Position numbers and translations under genes: made by a program. Below, piece after piece: positions 49,601 to 57,455 of a stretch of 64,000 nucleotides of DNA. The stretch is from Telmatactis stephensoni. Taxonomy: Eukaryota; Cnidaria; Anthozoa; Actiniaria; Isophelliidae. Below the pieces are notes generated by a model, which searched no databases, was not told the origin of the DNA, and was given only the letters and a program-made list of their open reading frames with translations. The stretch's first letter is position 1. Each line of letters begins with the position of its first letter. The stretch lies in contig JALIZF010001815.1 of NCBI GenBank assembly GCA_029948255.1, positions 124,001 to 188,000 of the forward strand. Direction: 5' to 3'.

Positions 49601-52600
49601 GAGCTTACGATTATTCTCAATGTGTTCATTAGTAGCAGCTGGGAATTTCGTCTGCGCATGCGCTAGCGGGCTTCCTGTGTTACCACGAACAGCTCAAAAT
49701 TTGTAAACAACAGCAGTAAACAAAGATGGCGCCTCGTTAGTTTTGTGAAATGTTTGTTGCGCATTTGCGCGCATGTTTATTGTTGTTTTGTCTACCAAAA
49801 TATAATCAAAGATAGACTGTGCTGTCTGTTGTTGTAAAGGCAACTTGAAATCAACCAGTAGCATTTGCAACAACTTAAATTTTCGTTAGTTGTTTGGGGT
49901 TCGCGAACGATGGACCCTCAAAAGTCACATCTTATATTTGCAATCGCACGTTTTACGACAACTTAAAAATAATCGTATCCAATTTTGACATAATTTTTTC
50001 AAAGGGGATTTGGTTAAACGATGCATTAGAATTGTATTCATGTACATTTGGCTCTGGAGAGTTCGTCTAGATTTTTAGTAAATGCGTGATTTACATCAGG
50101 TTACATCTTTTTAAAATCTAAAATTAAAGCTACAAAATATTCCAATAAAAAATAAACCACACAAATGATTTTTAAATAAATTTATTCATATTGATTATGA
50201 AAGGTACAACCTTGAAGGATATGCCCATGACAAATTAAGATATTATTACCACTGATCATTATTTTTTTCCTCGACATTACTCTCTTACACTTGCATGAAA
50301 GAAATTTTGGAGTACGTGTCATTCAGAATTAATTTTTCACGTGAAGTCCAATTTTGACAGCCAATAAATGGTTTTCACTGGATAGGTCAATACCTAAAAA
50401 CAACTTAAAAACCAAAACTAAATTGGAGAGTTCGGCTAGATTTTGAACTACGAAGTGTCAAACGTTTTTTTGTGATTTCGACCAAACGATGGAGACTTGC
50501 AGTTTTACTCTGGAATATCTTCATAAATACAAGAAGTACCCCGAGGCTTTTTCATTCAGTGAATAAATATAACATCAATTTACAAATGTAATAGGTTTAC
50601 TCGCCTTTCAAGTCCTTTCATTCGTTCTTGTTATAAAAGCTGGTACAGTCCCTTCCATCAGGGGTAAAAACGACATAAAAGGCACTTCAAAGTGGAAATT
50701 TCGTCGGAATTAAGAAAAGTCTTTCAATATCTTGAATATCTGGAAGTACTTGCTCAACAAATAATTGAAGTAATCTCTCTTGTTGGTTCTGATGTCTGTT
50801 TTTGGACCCTTTTTGAGAGGTACTTGAAGGTACTGCTTTATCCACTGCCATGTGTTGTTTATCAGGTCGATGAAAAGCCACCTAAATAATTTCACCGATT
50901 TACAAAAAGACTTATCTAAAAAAAGATGTTATACTAACTACTTGAACTGACCAAATGTCCATATTCGAATAACGATCAAAATAACTCGTTTTCAAAGGTA
51001 TTTTCAAGGATCAACTTTGAACAACTCCATCATCACTTTCAAACGCTGTCAAATGCAAACAAACTCGCGCCTTTTTCGTTTAAGCCCGCGATTTGTCGGT
51101 CAGCGTCCGCGAAATTCCGAGCTGTTTTCATTAGTATTTTTTTTTCGAGAGGTCACGAGTGCTCTACGAGTGCTCACGATCATTCTCCGAGAGCTTACGA
51201 TTATTCTCAATGTGTTCATTAGTATTTTTTTCGAGAGTTCACGAGTGCTCTACGAGTGCTCACGATCATTCTCCGAGAGCTTACGATTATTCTCGATGTG
51301 TTCATTAGTATTTTTAGAGTTGTGAAAAGTATTCTCCGAGGTATTTTACTCAGTCATTATTAACAACAATCATTTTATTTGTTCTTTTTTCTTATAGAAC
51401 CGAATGTGGCGTAAAACCAGGTCTCGTCATAGCAGTGGCTGTTACGGTGCTGATCCTAACAGAAATTTCGACCACAAATGGGGAGGTAGGAAAGAAATTA
51501 AAGTTACTTGTCACTGATTTTATTCCAGGGACCGAATGGACAGATGTTAACCCACTGGAATCGAACCCACATTGCCTCCGCTGGCGTGCGTACTTTTTCA
51601 TAGAGCAATTATCATATGACTGTGAAAAAGGCACGGTCACGGCACGACACGGTCACGACACGGCACGGTTACGGCACTGCACGGTTACGGCAAGAATTTT
51701 GAATGTTTTTTAAGACATTATACGGCTCTGATACGGTCACGACATGGTGCGATCCGTTTCACATTCGTACGAAATCTGATTATCTTAGCCCCATCAAGTA
51801 ACCATTATACCTCTAGTTTAGACTTGCTCAAAGTCTCGCTAGTTAATTTTTATGTTGCTTGGACCTCCTGTGGTGTAATTCGGATTTCAAATCGGGTACT
51901 TCCGGTTTCTCTCAAATTACGACACAGGAAGCCGAAGGAACGGAAAAATAAGGAAGCCCAAGCAACGAAAATAAATAAATAAATAAATAAATAAACGAGC
52001 GAGACTTGGAGCAAGTCTACCTCTAGTTAGGAGCGTGGACGAGCTTGGTGAATTTGAAGGAAGAACGAACTCCCCATTGGTTTTCAGTCCACAAGTACCG
52101 TCCAGCTTCCTCCACGTAGACTACCATAATTTGACCAGTTACTGAATTCTTATTATCAGTTGAAGTGTCGTTAATTCATTCATCTCTAGGGAAGCAAGGG
52201 TGGCCCGGCGAGCAGTGAGGTCGCCGGTCGGTCAACTCTGTGGTCGTGGGTTCGATTCCTGGGCGGGGCACCATTTGACTTGAGTTTGTTAATTGCTTCA
52301 AGGTTTTTCCCCGGGTCCTCCGCGGTTTTTCCCTTTAAGTAACAATGAACTAGTGAGCTGAGAGATTTATGTAGATTATTAGAATGTAGTGGTATTGTAT
52401 GTGAGAGTACAGTGGAGTGCCTGGAAACTAGCTGTGTAGCTAAGCACTCTTACACTATAAACAATGTATTGATATTATTTTTATCTAGGTGTTGGAACAA
52501 GCAGCAACCCTTGCAGAGACACATACCGTGGAACAAAGGCTTTCTCTGAAGTCGAAACTCGTAACGTCGCCCAGTATCTCAAAAGCATCAGGTGGAGCCT

Positions 52601-54346
52601 TGTAGGATACCTGGATATCCACGCTTATAGTCAGTTATGGATGACGCCATGGGGTCATCGTAAAAGGGCGTATCCCTCAACGTACAGTGAAATGGTGCGT
52701 AATGCCGTTGGCTATTAGAAGTGAAATATCGTGTAATTGTTGTAATTAACTGTAATAGCTGTTTATTTAAGTGTCCAATGTCTTCTAGCCCTGGCTCACT
52801 AATTGGCCAGGGCCCGGTTGTTCGAAGGGCGATTAATGCTAATCCTGGGTGTAAATGAATGGTTTTCTTTAGATTTAATCCTTGATTAAGGCTAATCGTC
52901 TTTCGAACAACCGGGCCCAGGGGACAATATACTCTCACACACACACTATCACTACATCATAATATTCTATTCATACAACTCTCAGATCTTTTTACTGAGA
53001 GAAGAAAACCGGAGGTTCCGGAGAAAACTCTCGAGGCAATGGAGAGAACAAACTAGCAGTTGTTCTTTTTAATGCGATGCTTGAAGTCTACAAATCGATC
53101 TCTATTTGTTTTTGTAGATGCGTGTTGCAAGAAAAGCGGTCTCAGCTTTGTATAATGCTGGCTATAGAACGTATTACCGGGCAGGAACATCAGCTGATAT
53201 CATATGTAAGTATTCCCTTTTATAATTAACCTTATAACATCATATTGCATAATACTTCTAGCAAAGCAACTCAAGCTAAGTCCGGCGCATGAAGTCGTTC
53301 AGCAGAAAAGTCTTACAAAAACGGAGACAAAATATTGGAATACAGAGCAAAATTATACGCAATTTTAAGCGCGACGATTCCGCAGCTAGGCTCAGATTTC
53401 ATCCGTAATTGGTTGGGGTTTCGTGCGCATGCGATACTCTTCACAGGGGAAAGTATCGCGGGCGCACGAAACCCCGAGGGCTGAAATCTGAGCCTATTCT
53501 GCAGCTTGCCCACGGTGTTAGAAACTGTCAAGTAGCACCACACGATTAGTAGACTGACCTTACCCTGGAATCTAGAGGCACTTTACAAGGAGAAATAAAC
53601 ATTCAAGATGAGCAGGTGTCATTTGCACCAGAATAGACCAGTTTCGAGTTCCTCTTTGCTCAGGCTTAGCCTCGAATCCAAGTAAAATATTCATGAATTT
53701 TAGCAAAAACCCCGTGGAATTCTAAAGTATTCCCTTTGTTTGTTCATTGCATCCCATCGGACTTGCTAAAATTCTATGGAATAGATTTCGCGTAATCGAG
53801 GCTTAGCCTGAGCAAAGAGGAACTCGAAAATGGAGTATTGTAACCTTATGTCTGATTGGCTATTGTGCTCACCACCTGGCCTTTACCGGGACTTATCAAT
53901 ATAACAAAAACTTCTTTTGGCTAATATAACATGATGCCAGCCCGAGTATCGAGGTGAAATTCCTAATAGATTTGACCTATTCTGTCCTATTCCACCGCCT
54001 TTGGCTAACTCAGTTGAATTGCTTGATTTTTTAAATTTCTCTTTACAAAGCGCCTCTGGATTCCAGGGTAAGTAGTCCCCTTCAAAACACACCAATTTTA
54101 AGAGATTCTTCAGATGCCAAGTTATTTGTTCATCATTACTCATCCATTCATTCATTCATTTAAGATCCCACTACTGGTGGTACAATGGACTGGGTAACAG
54201 CCAAGCTCGGCGTGACATACTCATACGGACTTGAGTTGCGTGACAGGGGTCGTTACGGATTCATGTTACCCGCCAATCAGATTATACCAACAGGAGTCGA
54301 AACATTTGCAGCTATCAAGACCATGGTTGCAGAAATGAGAGTCTGA
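36311..54346 (+). CDS. Metallocarboxypeptidase A-type preproenzyme, gene 1
   Basis: Ten exons (36311-36366, 38610-38682, 44989-45213, 47380-47481, 48089-48187, 48746-48856, 51398-51485, 52489-52694, 53118-53205, 54165-54346) join in frame to 409 residues, the usual length for an M14A proenzyme. Residues 1-16 are a signal peptide. An inhibitory propeptide follows up to the FNYARYNTL start of the mature chain. Zinc ligands are H169 and E172 in HAREW and H296 in DIHAYSQ. Substrate residues are NRMWRKTRS, DPNRNF and Tyr350 (Tyr248 of bovine enzyme). The general base is E373 in LELRD. The residue equivalent to 255 is Met357, which predicts cleavage of hydrophobic or aromatic C-terminal residues rather than Lys/Arg. 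It is probably a secreted digestive enzyme. Intron 5 starts with GC (CAG|GCAAGT). Introns 2, 3 and 6 hold large insertions. Exon 6 ends AGA|GTAAGT. Confidence 0.93.
36664..37035 (-). mobile_element. 5'-truncated LINE, 3' end
   Basis: On the minus strand, about 37008-36889 encodes the C-terminal end of a CR1/L2-like reverse transcriptase ORF: QRFYVWNSLPNKV, then SLTEFKSNLKKAIL and a stop. It is followed by ~150 bp of 3' sequence and a (TAAA)n tail, the (TTTA)n run at 36676-36740. It sits in intron 2 of carboxypeptidase gene 1. Confidence 0.75.
37371..37720. mobile_element. tRNA-like SINE remnants
   Basis: On the plus strand, 37546-37640 ends in a B-box-like GGTTCGAGTCG (37615-37625) and runs into a long (CTTT)n tail (37641-37705). 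On the minus strand, 37371-37485 has an A-box-like TTAGCCTAGTGGTAAGG. Both look like tRNA-derived retroposon heads. Boundaries are uncertain. Confidence 0.45.
38237..38332. repeat. ~36-bp minisatellite, three units
   Basis: GGGAGGGGAGGGTACGTGCTAGT.GGTG is repeated three times in intron 2 of carboxypeptidase gene 1. G-runs (GGGAGGGG) on one strand could form a G-quadruplex; that is inference. Confidence 0.85.
39156..39680 (+). mobile_element. BEL/Pao retrotransposon gag, 5' half (interrupted)
   Basis: An open frame from the ATG at 39156 has the N-terminal gag signature of BEL/Pao elements (LEMWERLDEKYGDPAKVADA, then DDIRRF in related copies, NDIRRF here). It is cut at codon 175 by the palindromic element. 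Upstream 38831-39155 may include the 5' LTR or leader (TGTTACGGTG start), but no second LTR is visible, so this is a fragment. It is in the sense orientation of the host carboxypeptidase gene, in its intron 2. Confidence 0.8.
39675..39680. repeat. Left target-site duplication TTCCTC
   Basis: TTCCTC abuts the first base of the palindromic element. The same hexamer abuts its last base at 44323-44328. A 7-bp reading (TTTCCTC) is possible if one terminal base is given to the target instead. Confidence 0.8.
40098..40104 (+). promoter_or_regulatory. TATA box of left Fic gene
   Basis: TATAAAA lies 109 bp before the Fic ATG, and its mirror is at 43892-43898 on the minus strand. It is the only TATA-type motif close to this gene. 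The element therefore seems to carry its own promoter. Confidence 0.45.
40213..41025 (+). CDS. Fic-domain protein (AMPylase-type), left arm
   Basis: This is a 270-residue intronless protein. Residues 181-192, HPFGDGNGRMVR, match the catalytic Fic motif HxFx(D/E)GNGRxxR completely: His181 as base, Asp185 for the metal, and Asn187, Gly188 and Arg189 for the nucleotide anion hole. Fic enzymes usually move AMP from ATP onto Ser/Thr/Tyr of a target; some move other phosphate groups. The N-terminal helix that normally holds the inhibitory (S/T)xxxE(G/N) motif aligns here at QILINGA (43-49), with Asn47 where the Glu would be. There is no TPR region or transmembrane anchor, so this is not the metazoan ER enzyme FICD. 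The Lys-rich C-terminus (SKNNKK) could act in nuclear localisation. A poly(A) signal AATAAA lies at about 41229. The copy on the right arm is identical. Bacterial Fic proteins are possible sources; origin is not shown. Confidence 0.9.
   Translation: MSCPEESFLSQQHKESNRMLARYVCQSLKQENVGLVDEETVYQILINGADDEDQTLDYRDTVGFIEAYRYLHRLASDVLEIGLLENNIICEVHKILMEHRSHLCTVGQYSVKERLTEFEGKIHYYTRFCDIDQTMQMIIDEFNRRLDEIHRKSLRTTDRLDSLESLIHLTSWLVYKFLQIHPFGDGNGRMVRLLYTYIMEAFGLPFPAPLFWYTKEELQTKDGYKEYITWCKLLSNIRLTLDFKELELDMLRALGECCKECKQLSKNNKK
41365..42632. repeat. Central subrepeat array of the palindrome
   Basis: On the left, 41365-41790 is a degenerate array of TAGATTCTAG / ACTAGATTCTAGC units. Next is GATAGCCTGATAGC / CTATCGATAG (41790-41890), then a GACGTAAAGACTGC..GGAGGAAG triplet (41905-41970). 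The right side mirrors this. The centre 41973-42023 is a GC-rich spacer with two small hairpins: GGCGGCAAAGTTTGCCGCC and GGCGGCAAAGCCGCC. Subrepeats inside long inverted repeats are a hallmark of fold-back (FB/TU) elements. Confidence 0.8.
42971..43783 (-). CDS. Fic-domain protein (AMPylase-type), right arm
   Basis: The product is identical, residue for residue, to the left-arm copy at 40213-41025, with the same HPFGDGNGRMVR catalytic motif and the same Asn in place of the inhibitory Glu. The two genes point toward each other across the palindrome centre, so transcripts reading through would be self-complementary. The mirrored TATAAAA is at 43892-43898. Both frames are undamaged, which over two copies suggests selection or very recent duplication of the arms. 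Confidence 0.9.
   Translation of the reverse strand: MSCPEESFLSQQHKESNRMLARYVCQSLKQENVGLVDEETVYQILINGADDEDQTLDYRDTVGFIEAYRYLHRLASDVLEIGLLENNIICEVHKILMEHRSHLCTVGQYSVKERLTEFEGKIHYYTRFCDIDQTMQMIIDEFNRRLDEIHRKSLRTTDRLDSLESLIHLTSWLVYKFLQIHPFGDGNGRMVRLLYTYIMEAFGLPFPAPLFWYTKEELQTKDGYKEYITWCKLLSNIRLTLDFKELELDMLRALGECCKECKQLSKNNKK
44323..44745 (+). mobile_element. BEL/Pao gag, 3' portion with zinc knuckles
   Basis: After the right target duplication, the frame continues in the same phase as the 5' half at 39156-39680. It contains the BEL/Pao cysteine-histidine series: CIFHDNAEHATSECR, a CCHC knuckle (CFSCLKYGHRSRDC), and CGINECKRKHHITLH. Coding similarity stops at about 44745, where (TTCC)n simple sequence begins; no protease, reverse transcriptase or integrase follows. 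The fragment is non-functional, truncated at its 3' end and split by the palindromic element. Confidence 0.85.
44750..44870. repeat. (TTCC)n / (CTTG)n simple repeat
   Basis: Pyrimidine-rich tetramers follow the gag fragment directly. Similar TTCCTTC sequence (38760-38830) precedes the presumed left end of the retrotransposon, so the BEL copy may have entered or been eroded within a TTCC-rich stretch. Confidence 0.8.
45236..45400. repeat. Minisatellite split by an insertion (left part)
   Basis: Units of GGACGGAAAATATGCTGG..GTTGTAGAGAGGT..TATAGAGTAAATG type occur here and continue at 47010-47215. The 1.6-kb element at 45404-47009 lies between the two parts. All of this is in intron 3 of carboxypeptidase gene 1. 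Confidence 0.7.
45404..47009. mobile_element. 1.6-kb TIR element with 9-bp target duplication
   Basis: The ends are TAGTCCAGAACTGGACCCAC and its exact reverse complement. Inner inverted blocks (GGGTCCAGGGAAATTTGCCT..GCGCATGCG) pair again about 90-120 bp in. GAGAGCTGT flanks both sides (45395-45403 and 47010-47018). A 9-bp duplication fits Mutator-like or fold-back elements; the superfamily is not certain. A plus-strand frame from the ATG at 45607 to 45909 includes FVLKPEQMQVLHTFLKDK, which resembles the Q-motif start of RecQ/DEAD helicases and then loses similarity. The interior is otherwise non-coding. Confidence 0.8.
47010..47215. repeat. Minisatellite split by an insertion (right part)
   Basis: Three diverged units of the same GGACGGAAAAT..GCTGGTCGT type as 45236-45400 run here, beginning with the second copy of the 9-bp target GAGAGCTGT. 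The array ends about 165 bp before exon 4 of carboxypeptidase gene 1. Confidence 0.7.
48306..48395 (+). pseudogene. Remnant duplicate of carboxypeptidase exon 5 end
   Basis: GTATATGCTGAATCAGGCAA..GTGTATCGCAATC..CATATCTTCTGATGG matches the last ~18 coding bases of exon 5 plus the start of intron 5 (48170-48240), with scattered mismatches. The GC splice donor (CAG|GCAAGT) is kept. Only the 3' edge of the exon is present, so it cannot be used as an exon as it stands. Confidence 0.65.
48930..49000. repeat. Short tandem duplication
   Basis: ACCCATGCAATCTTGTGCAC occurs twice 41 bp apart in intron 6 of carboxypeptidase gene 1. It is flanked by CTGCA/TGCAG-rich sequence forming weak inverted repeats with 48880-48910 and 49000-49060. 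Confidence 0.6.
49540..51330. repeat. ~88-bp tandem array split by an insertion
   Basis: Units containing CACGAGTGCTC.ACGAGTGCTC, ACGATCATTCTCCGAGAGCT and TACGATTATTCTC..GTGTTCATTAGTA occur once before 49634 and twice after 51127. The element at 49635-51126 separates them. The units are nearly identical. The array is in intron 6 of carboxypeptidase gene 1. Confidence 0.75.
49635..51126. mobile_element. 1.5-kb element inserted in tandem array
   Basis: The termini CAGCTGGGAATTTCG (49636) and CGAAATTCCGAGCTG (to 51124) are inverted repeats with one mismatch. TTCATTAGTA stands on both sides (49625-49634, 51127-51136) as a probable target duplication, although the tandem array itself contains this string. 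The left TIR continues into TCTGCGCATGCGC, close to the inner TIR block of the element at 45404, so the two may be related. No clear coding region is present; short frames at 50687-50895 exist on both strands. Confidence 0.6.
51630..51750. repeat. CACGGTCACGGCACGA minisatellite
   Basis: Short units (CGGCACGGTCACGACA and variants) repeat about six times. They have a weak inverted counterpart (GCCGCACCGTGCCGTGAC) at 54640-54780. The sequence is in intron 7 of carboxypeptidase gene 1. Confidence 0.65.
51808..52030. mobile_element. MITE, TIR CTCTAGTTTAGACTTGCTC
   Basis: The left arm (CCTCTAGTTTAGACTTGCTC..AAGTCTCGCT..TTGCTTGG..TCCTGTG) and right arm (CACAGGAAG..AGCCCAAGCAA..GCGAGACTTGGAGCAAGTCT..ACTAG) pair. 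A short (AAAT)n lies near the right end. The inner CTTCCTGTG motif is shared with the MITE at 21158. Confidence 0.75.
52190..52485 (+). mobile_element. tRNA-derived SINE
   Basis: The head has an A-box-like GTGGCCCGGCGAGCAGTGAG (about 52200) and a perfect B box GGTTCGATTCC (52249-52259). A core with AAGGTTTTTCCCCGGG..CCGCGGTTTTTCC and an AT-rich tail follow. It ends at the acceptor of exon 8 of carboxypeptidase gene 1 (exon starts 52489), so the SINE tail supplies the pyrimidine tract. A diverged minus-strand copy of the body is at 52925-53060. Confidence 0.75.
52810..52918. mobile_element. MITE, TIR GGGCCCGGTTGTTCGAA
   Basis: GGGCCCGGTTGTTCGAA and TTCGAACAACCGGGCCC are exact inverted repeats about 109 bp apart. 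Inside, GATTAATGCTAATCC and GATTAAGGCTAATC continue the pairing. A second, left-eroded copy is at 57361-57455. Confidence 0.85.
52925..53060 (-). mobile_element. SINE body, opposite strand
   Basis: The reverse complement (GTTCTCTCCATTGCCTCGAG..TTTTCTCCGGAACCTCCGG..CTCAGTAAAAAG..GAGAG..TATTGTCCC) matches the core and 3' region of the SINE at 52190. With that copy it flanks exon 8 of carboxypeptidase gene 1 in opposite orientation. Confidence 0.6.
53382..53505. mobile_element. MITE, TIR GCAGCTAGGCTCAGATTTCA
   Basis: The left arm (GCAGCTAGGCTCAGATTTCA..GGGGTTTCGTGCGCATGCGA) pairs with the right arm (TCGCGGGCGCACGAAACCCC..TGAAATCTGAGCCTATTCTGC). It is in intron 9 of carboxypeptidase gene 1. Confidence 0.8.
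53641..53830. mobile_element. MITE, TIR TTTCGAGTTCCTCTTTGCTC
   Basis: TTTCGAGTTCCTCTTTGCTC..AGGCTTAGCCTCGA and its reverse complement form ~33-bp terminal repeats without mismatch. The total is about 190 bp in intron 9 of carboxypeptidase gene 1. Confidence 0.85.
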
Positions 54347-54782
54347 GAGCATTAATCGGCAATTAAATGCGTTTTAAACTTACGTGTTGTGGTGTTAAAT
54401 TCTTATTTAAAAATAGTACGTACGAGTGCGAGTGCGAACTGGTTCAATTCTTATTAATAGAAGTTCCCTCCTCCCCTCCCCTTTTGCTATATGGATTTCC
54501 GAGGATAAAGAAACTTCGGAACCTACGATGGTTTCACCTTTCTATATACGCATCAAAAACCGTAACGCTCACGTGTATTACGTACGTAGACGTACGTATA
54601 CGCAGCGAACCAAAAGGCCTGTAGAGTAGTTTTAGTATGAGTGGGAACCGGACCGCGCCGTACCGCAACCGTAATACCGTAATGCCTATAAAAATGTAAT
54701 GTCAATACCGTCATGTCTATAAAAACATTCGAGATTTCTGCCGTGACATTGCCGCACCGTGCCGTGACTGTGTCGTTTTCCC

Positions 54783-55950
54783 AGGTCCCGTCCACACGGC
54801 GATTTTTTCCTCCGTATTTGAAAAACTTCACGTCCACACGTATCGTTTTCAAATCGTATTTACACGTCCACATGCACAATACGCGAAAACGATTCGTGTT
54901 AGATATTTGTTATGTTAATTAAGGTAGTACCGGATCTTCCCAAATCTTCAATGAATTTTTTTTAAAATTCTGTCATTTGAAGTTTATTGTTAGGGTATTC
55001 AAATAATGAAAAAAAAGAAGGGGGTCCCCGTATTAGTTATGGAGATATAAGGCGTCAAAAAGGAGGGATTTTTCAGTTTTCCGCGCGTTTTTGCCGAAAA
55101 TCTGATTCCGTCAATAAATTCGAATTACTCGATTGGATTTAACAAAGAAAAACAGAAAACTGCATTAAACGGTAGTTGTTGAATCTAGGAGACATACCTT
55201 GATAAAAAATCCATCCAATCTTTTGAAAGTGACGTGAAAATTAAATTCTAGAAGCGAAATTGCTTGCAATTCGGAGGAGTTATATGCGTGTGTAGTTGTA
55301 AAAATGTTGAAAATTCATGACAATTTTAACTATGAAATTTTTTTTCCCGCACTAAATCGAAAGAATACGATATCTAGCTTCAAATGAAAAGAATAAAACA
55401 GGGGGTCACCGTATTATTTCAAGAGTTAGAGAAGCAGAAAAGAGAAAAATACGCTGAAAACGAACTCCAAATGTCACCATTTTAGCAATTTTCTCACCGG
55501 CTTTTTCGATAAATATTATTAATCAAATTTAAAAATTCGATGCTGAATACCTACATTATACAGTACACAAGATTTCATAGTTAAAATTTTTCCGGTATTT
55601 TGATGACAAAATGCTATTTTTCTCCACTAAAGTTAGAGTTTCTTCACTTTCAATCGTTCGCTTACTAGTGTCCAGACTCCCCACGGTAATACCAATGCTC
55701 TCTAATAAAAGTGCGCGCGCTCGAATGCGCGCGGGAGATGCGCAGTAGCAAGTGTCCGGAACTACCTTAAGCACGGCATGGATTGGATCCTACTTCTGAC
55801 GTCATCGTATTCCAAATTCTCGGTTTTCGGCTGTCCACACGAGTACGCTAAACCGACGTTTTCAAAAATCTAATTAAAGTCTGAAGAGCATGTTCGAGAA
55901 CCTCCGTATTCGGTGACCTAAAACGCCGTTTACGTGTGGACGGAAGGCTA
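54783..55950. mobile_element. CGTCCACACG-family element with a nested insertion
   Basis: The left end (CCCGTCCACACGGCGATTTT and further GTCCACACG sites) pairs loosely with the right end (AACGCCGTTTACGTGTGGACGG, 55925-55946). The 844-bp TTAA element sits between them. The same CGTCCACACG family appears in carboxypeptidase gene 2 intron 5 (62566-62990). Confidence 0.6.
54923..55766. mobile_element. 844-bp element flanked by TTAA
   Basis: The termini GGTAGTACCGGA and TCCGGAACTACC (one mismatch) are each bordered by TTAA (54919-54922, 55767-55770), the target of piggyBac- and Kolobok-type transposases. Two internal GGGGGTCMCCGTATTA motifs (about 55020 and 55400) are direct repeats. No protein is encoded, so it is non-autonomous. 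Confidence 0.75.
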
Positions 55951-57360
55951 AAACGTAGGAAGTACCGCATTGGGATCGCGTTGGCAGTGCGCCACGTACG
56001 TACATGGGAAACAGAAGACATCAAAGACGATCAATTTTCTTTACCTTATCGCCTTCAGTTGCCTTTCCAACATTTCACGTTTGGCGTAAAATTAAAGTAC
56101 GTAAAAGTCCTAAATACGCCCAGACCGGCACAATACGATTTAGAGATACGCTGTTTGTACAGTATGCAACAGCTACATCGTACCATTTTCTAGGCCGGTA
56201 CGAAATCTTTCATGAAGTCAGAAATGATACAATTAATTAAGTTTCGTACAGTACGAAAAATGGTATATAACTGATATAATTAACTGATTGATCTTATAAT
56301 TCTGAGATGGAGAAGAACGAATCATTATTTGAGGGAAAGTTTTATCCTAACCGCTGGAGTGTAAGAAGGTTTTTGGAACTGTTCAAAGTCAATGGAAGCG
56401 TTCAGTACTGATCTGAGCACAAAGTGCAGATGTAGAAGCAGATCAAGAACAGTAACCAAATAAGTGTATAAGTGAATGACACGTATTTGTGTAAGCAAAA
56501 CTGAACCTTGAATCGTTGTAACCACGTTTTTTTCTAGAAAGTGGGCGAAAAAGGAAGCGGAAGTACGCGCATCACTCCTCGAGTAGTCACAGTTATATAA
56601 TGAATTCCTTACTTGACAAGTTTATAAACTTGAGACACGATTGCCATAATTGGTTGATTGTAATTCCTTTCTAGCTGAAAAGCAAACTATAGGCGTAACC
56701 AAAAGAGGAAAACAAACTCCTAGCCATTATTCGTCAATACTAATCTTTGCGTAATCTCAATTTGGCGAAAAATGTACTTTTAAGATGTATATTTTTGCGA
56801 TTTCTGGGAAAGGGGAACAGAAATGTATTTTAATTTCGCGCTTTTGTTCTTGCTTGAAGAAACCCTGATCTATATCGTAAAATGCTAAACTATAGAAAAC
56901 TTTAATTTTCTCTCGACTACTGAAAAACAGAATGTAACAGCTAAACTAGCAATGTATGTCAGTTTCATTGCTGTCGTGAATCTAATCAGATCCATTGACG
57001 TCCGCTGATGCGCGCTGCTGGAGTATTAGTGCTTCCATCCTATGTGTCATTTAACAACAGGATATTAAAGACGAATTTTTCGCTAGTGGATTTTCATAAT
57101 TATTTTCCTTAAAAGGCAAAAACCGCACAATTAAGTATACGGGTAATAATTAGTAAACAGACGTTTACGCGTTCGTCTTGTAAACAAAACGTGTAGAAAT
57201 GAATAAATGAATAATATGAACCTTTCATAAAAGACGTTGTTTACAGAGAAGTCTTTTTAAAACGACACTATACCTTCTCAGATGGACAAAAACGTAAACT
57301 TTAGGGGTTTTGAGGGTTAACATTTCATTTTAGTTTATACAGCTGGACTCTAGACTGCTA
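55951..57360. other. Intergenic between the carboxypeptidase genes
   Basis: Nothing coding is recognised. A short inverted pair around 56165-56275 (CGTACCATTTTCTA / CGAAAAATGGTATA) is the only structure noted. The rest is AT-rich. Confidence 0.45.
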
Positions 57361-57455
57361 GAAGGGGGATTAAAGTTTATCCTGGGTTAAAGTCAATGGT
57401 TTTCTTTAGATTTAATCCTGGGTTAACGCTAATCATCTTTCGAACAACCGGGCCC
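57361..57455. mobile_element. Eroded copy of GGGCCCGGTTGTTCGAA MITE
   Basis: The interior (CCTGGGTTAAAGTCAATGGT..TTTAGATTTAATCCTGGG) and right terminus (TTTCGAACAACCGGGCCC) match the element at 52810-52918. The left terminus is degraded. Confidence 0.75.

Noticed and set aside
52200..52275. Functional tRNA gene
   Set aside because: The B box is perfect, but no acceptor or anticodon stems pair properly and a SINE body follows.
55556..55774. 72-codon minus-strand frame
   Set aside because: It lies within the TTAA element next to its terminus, with no domain.
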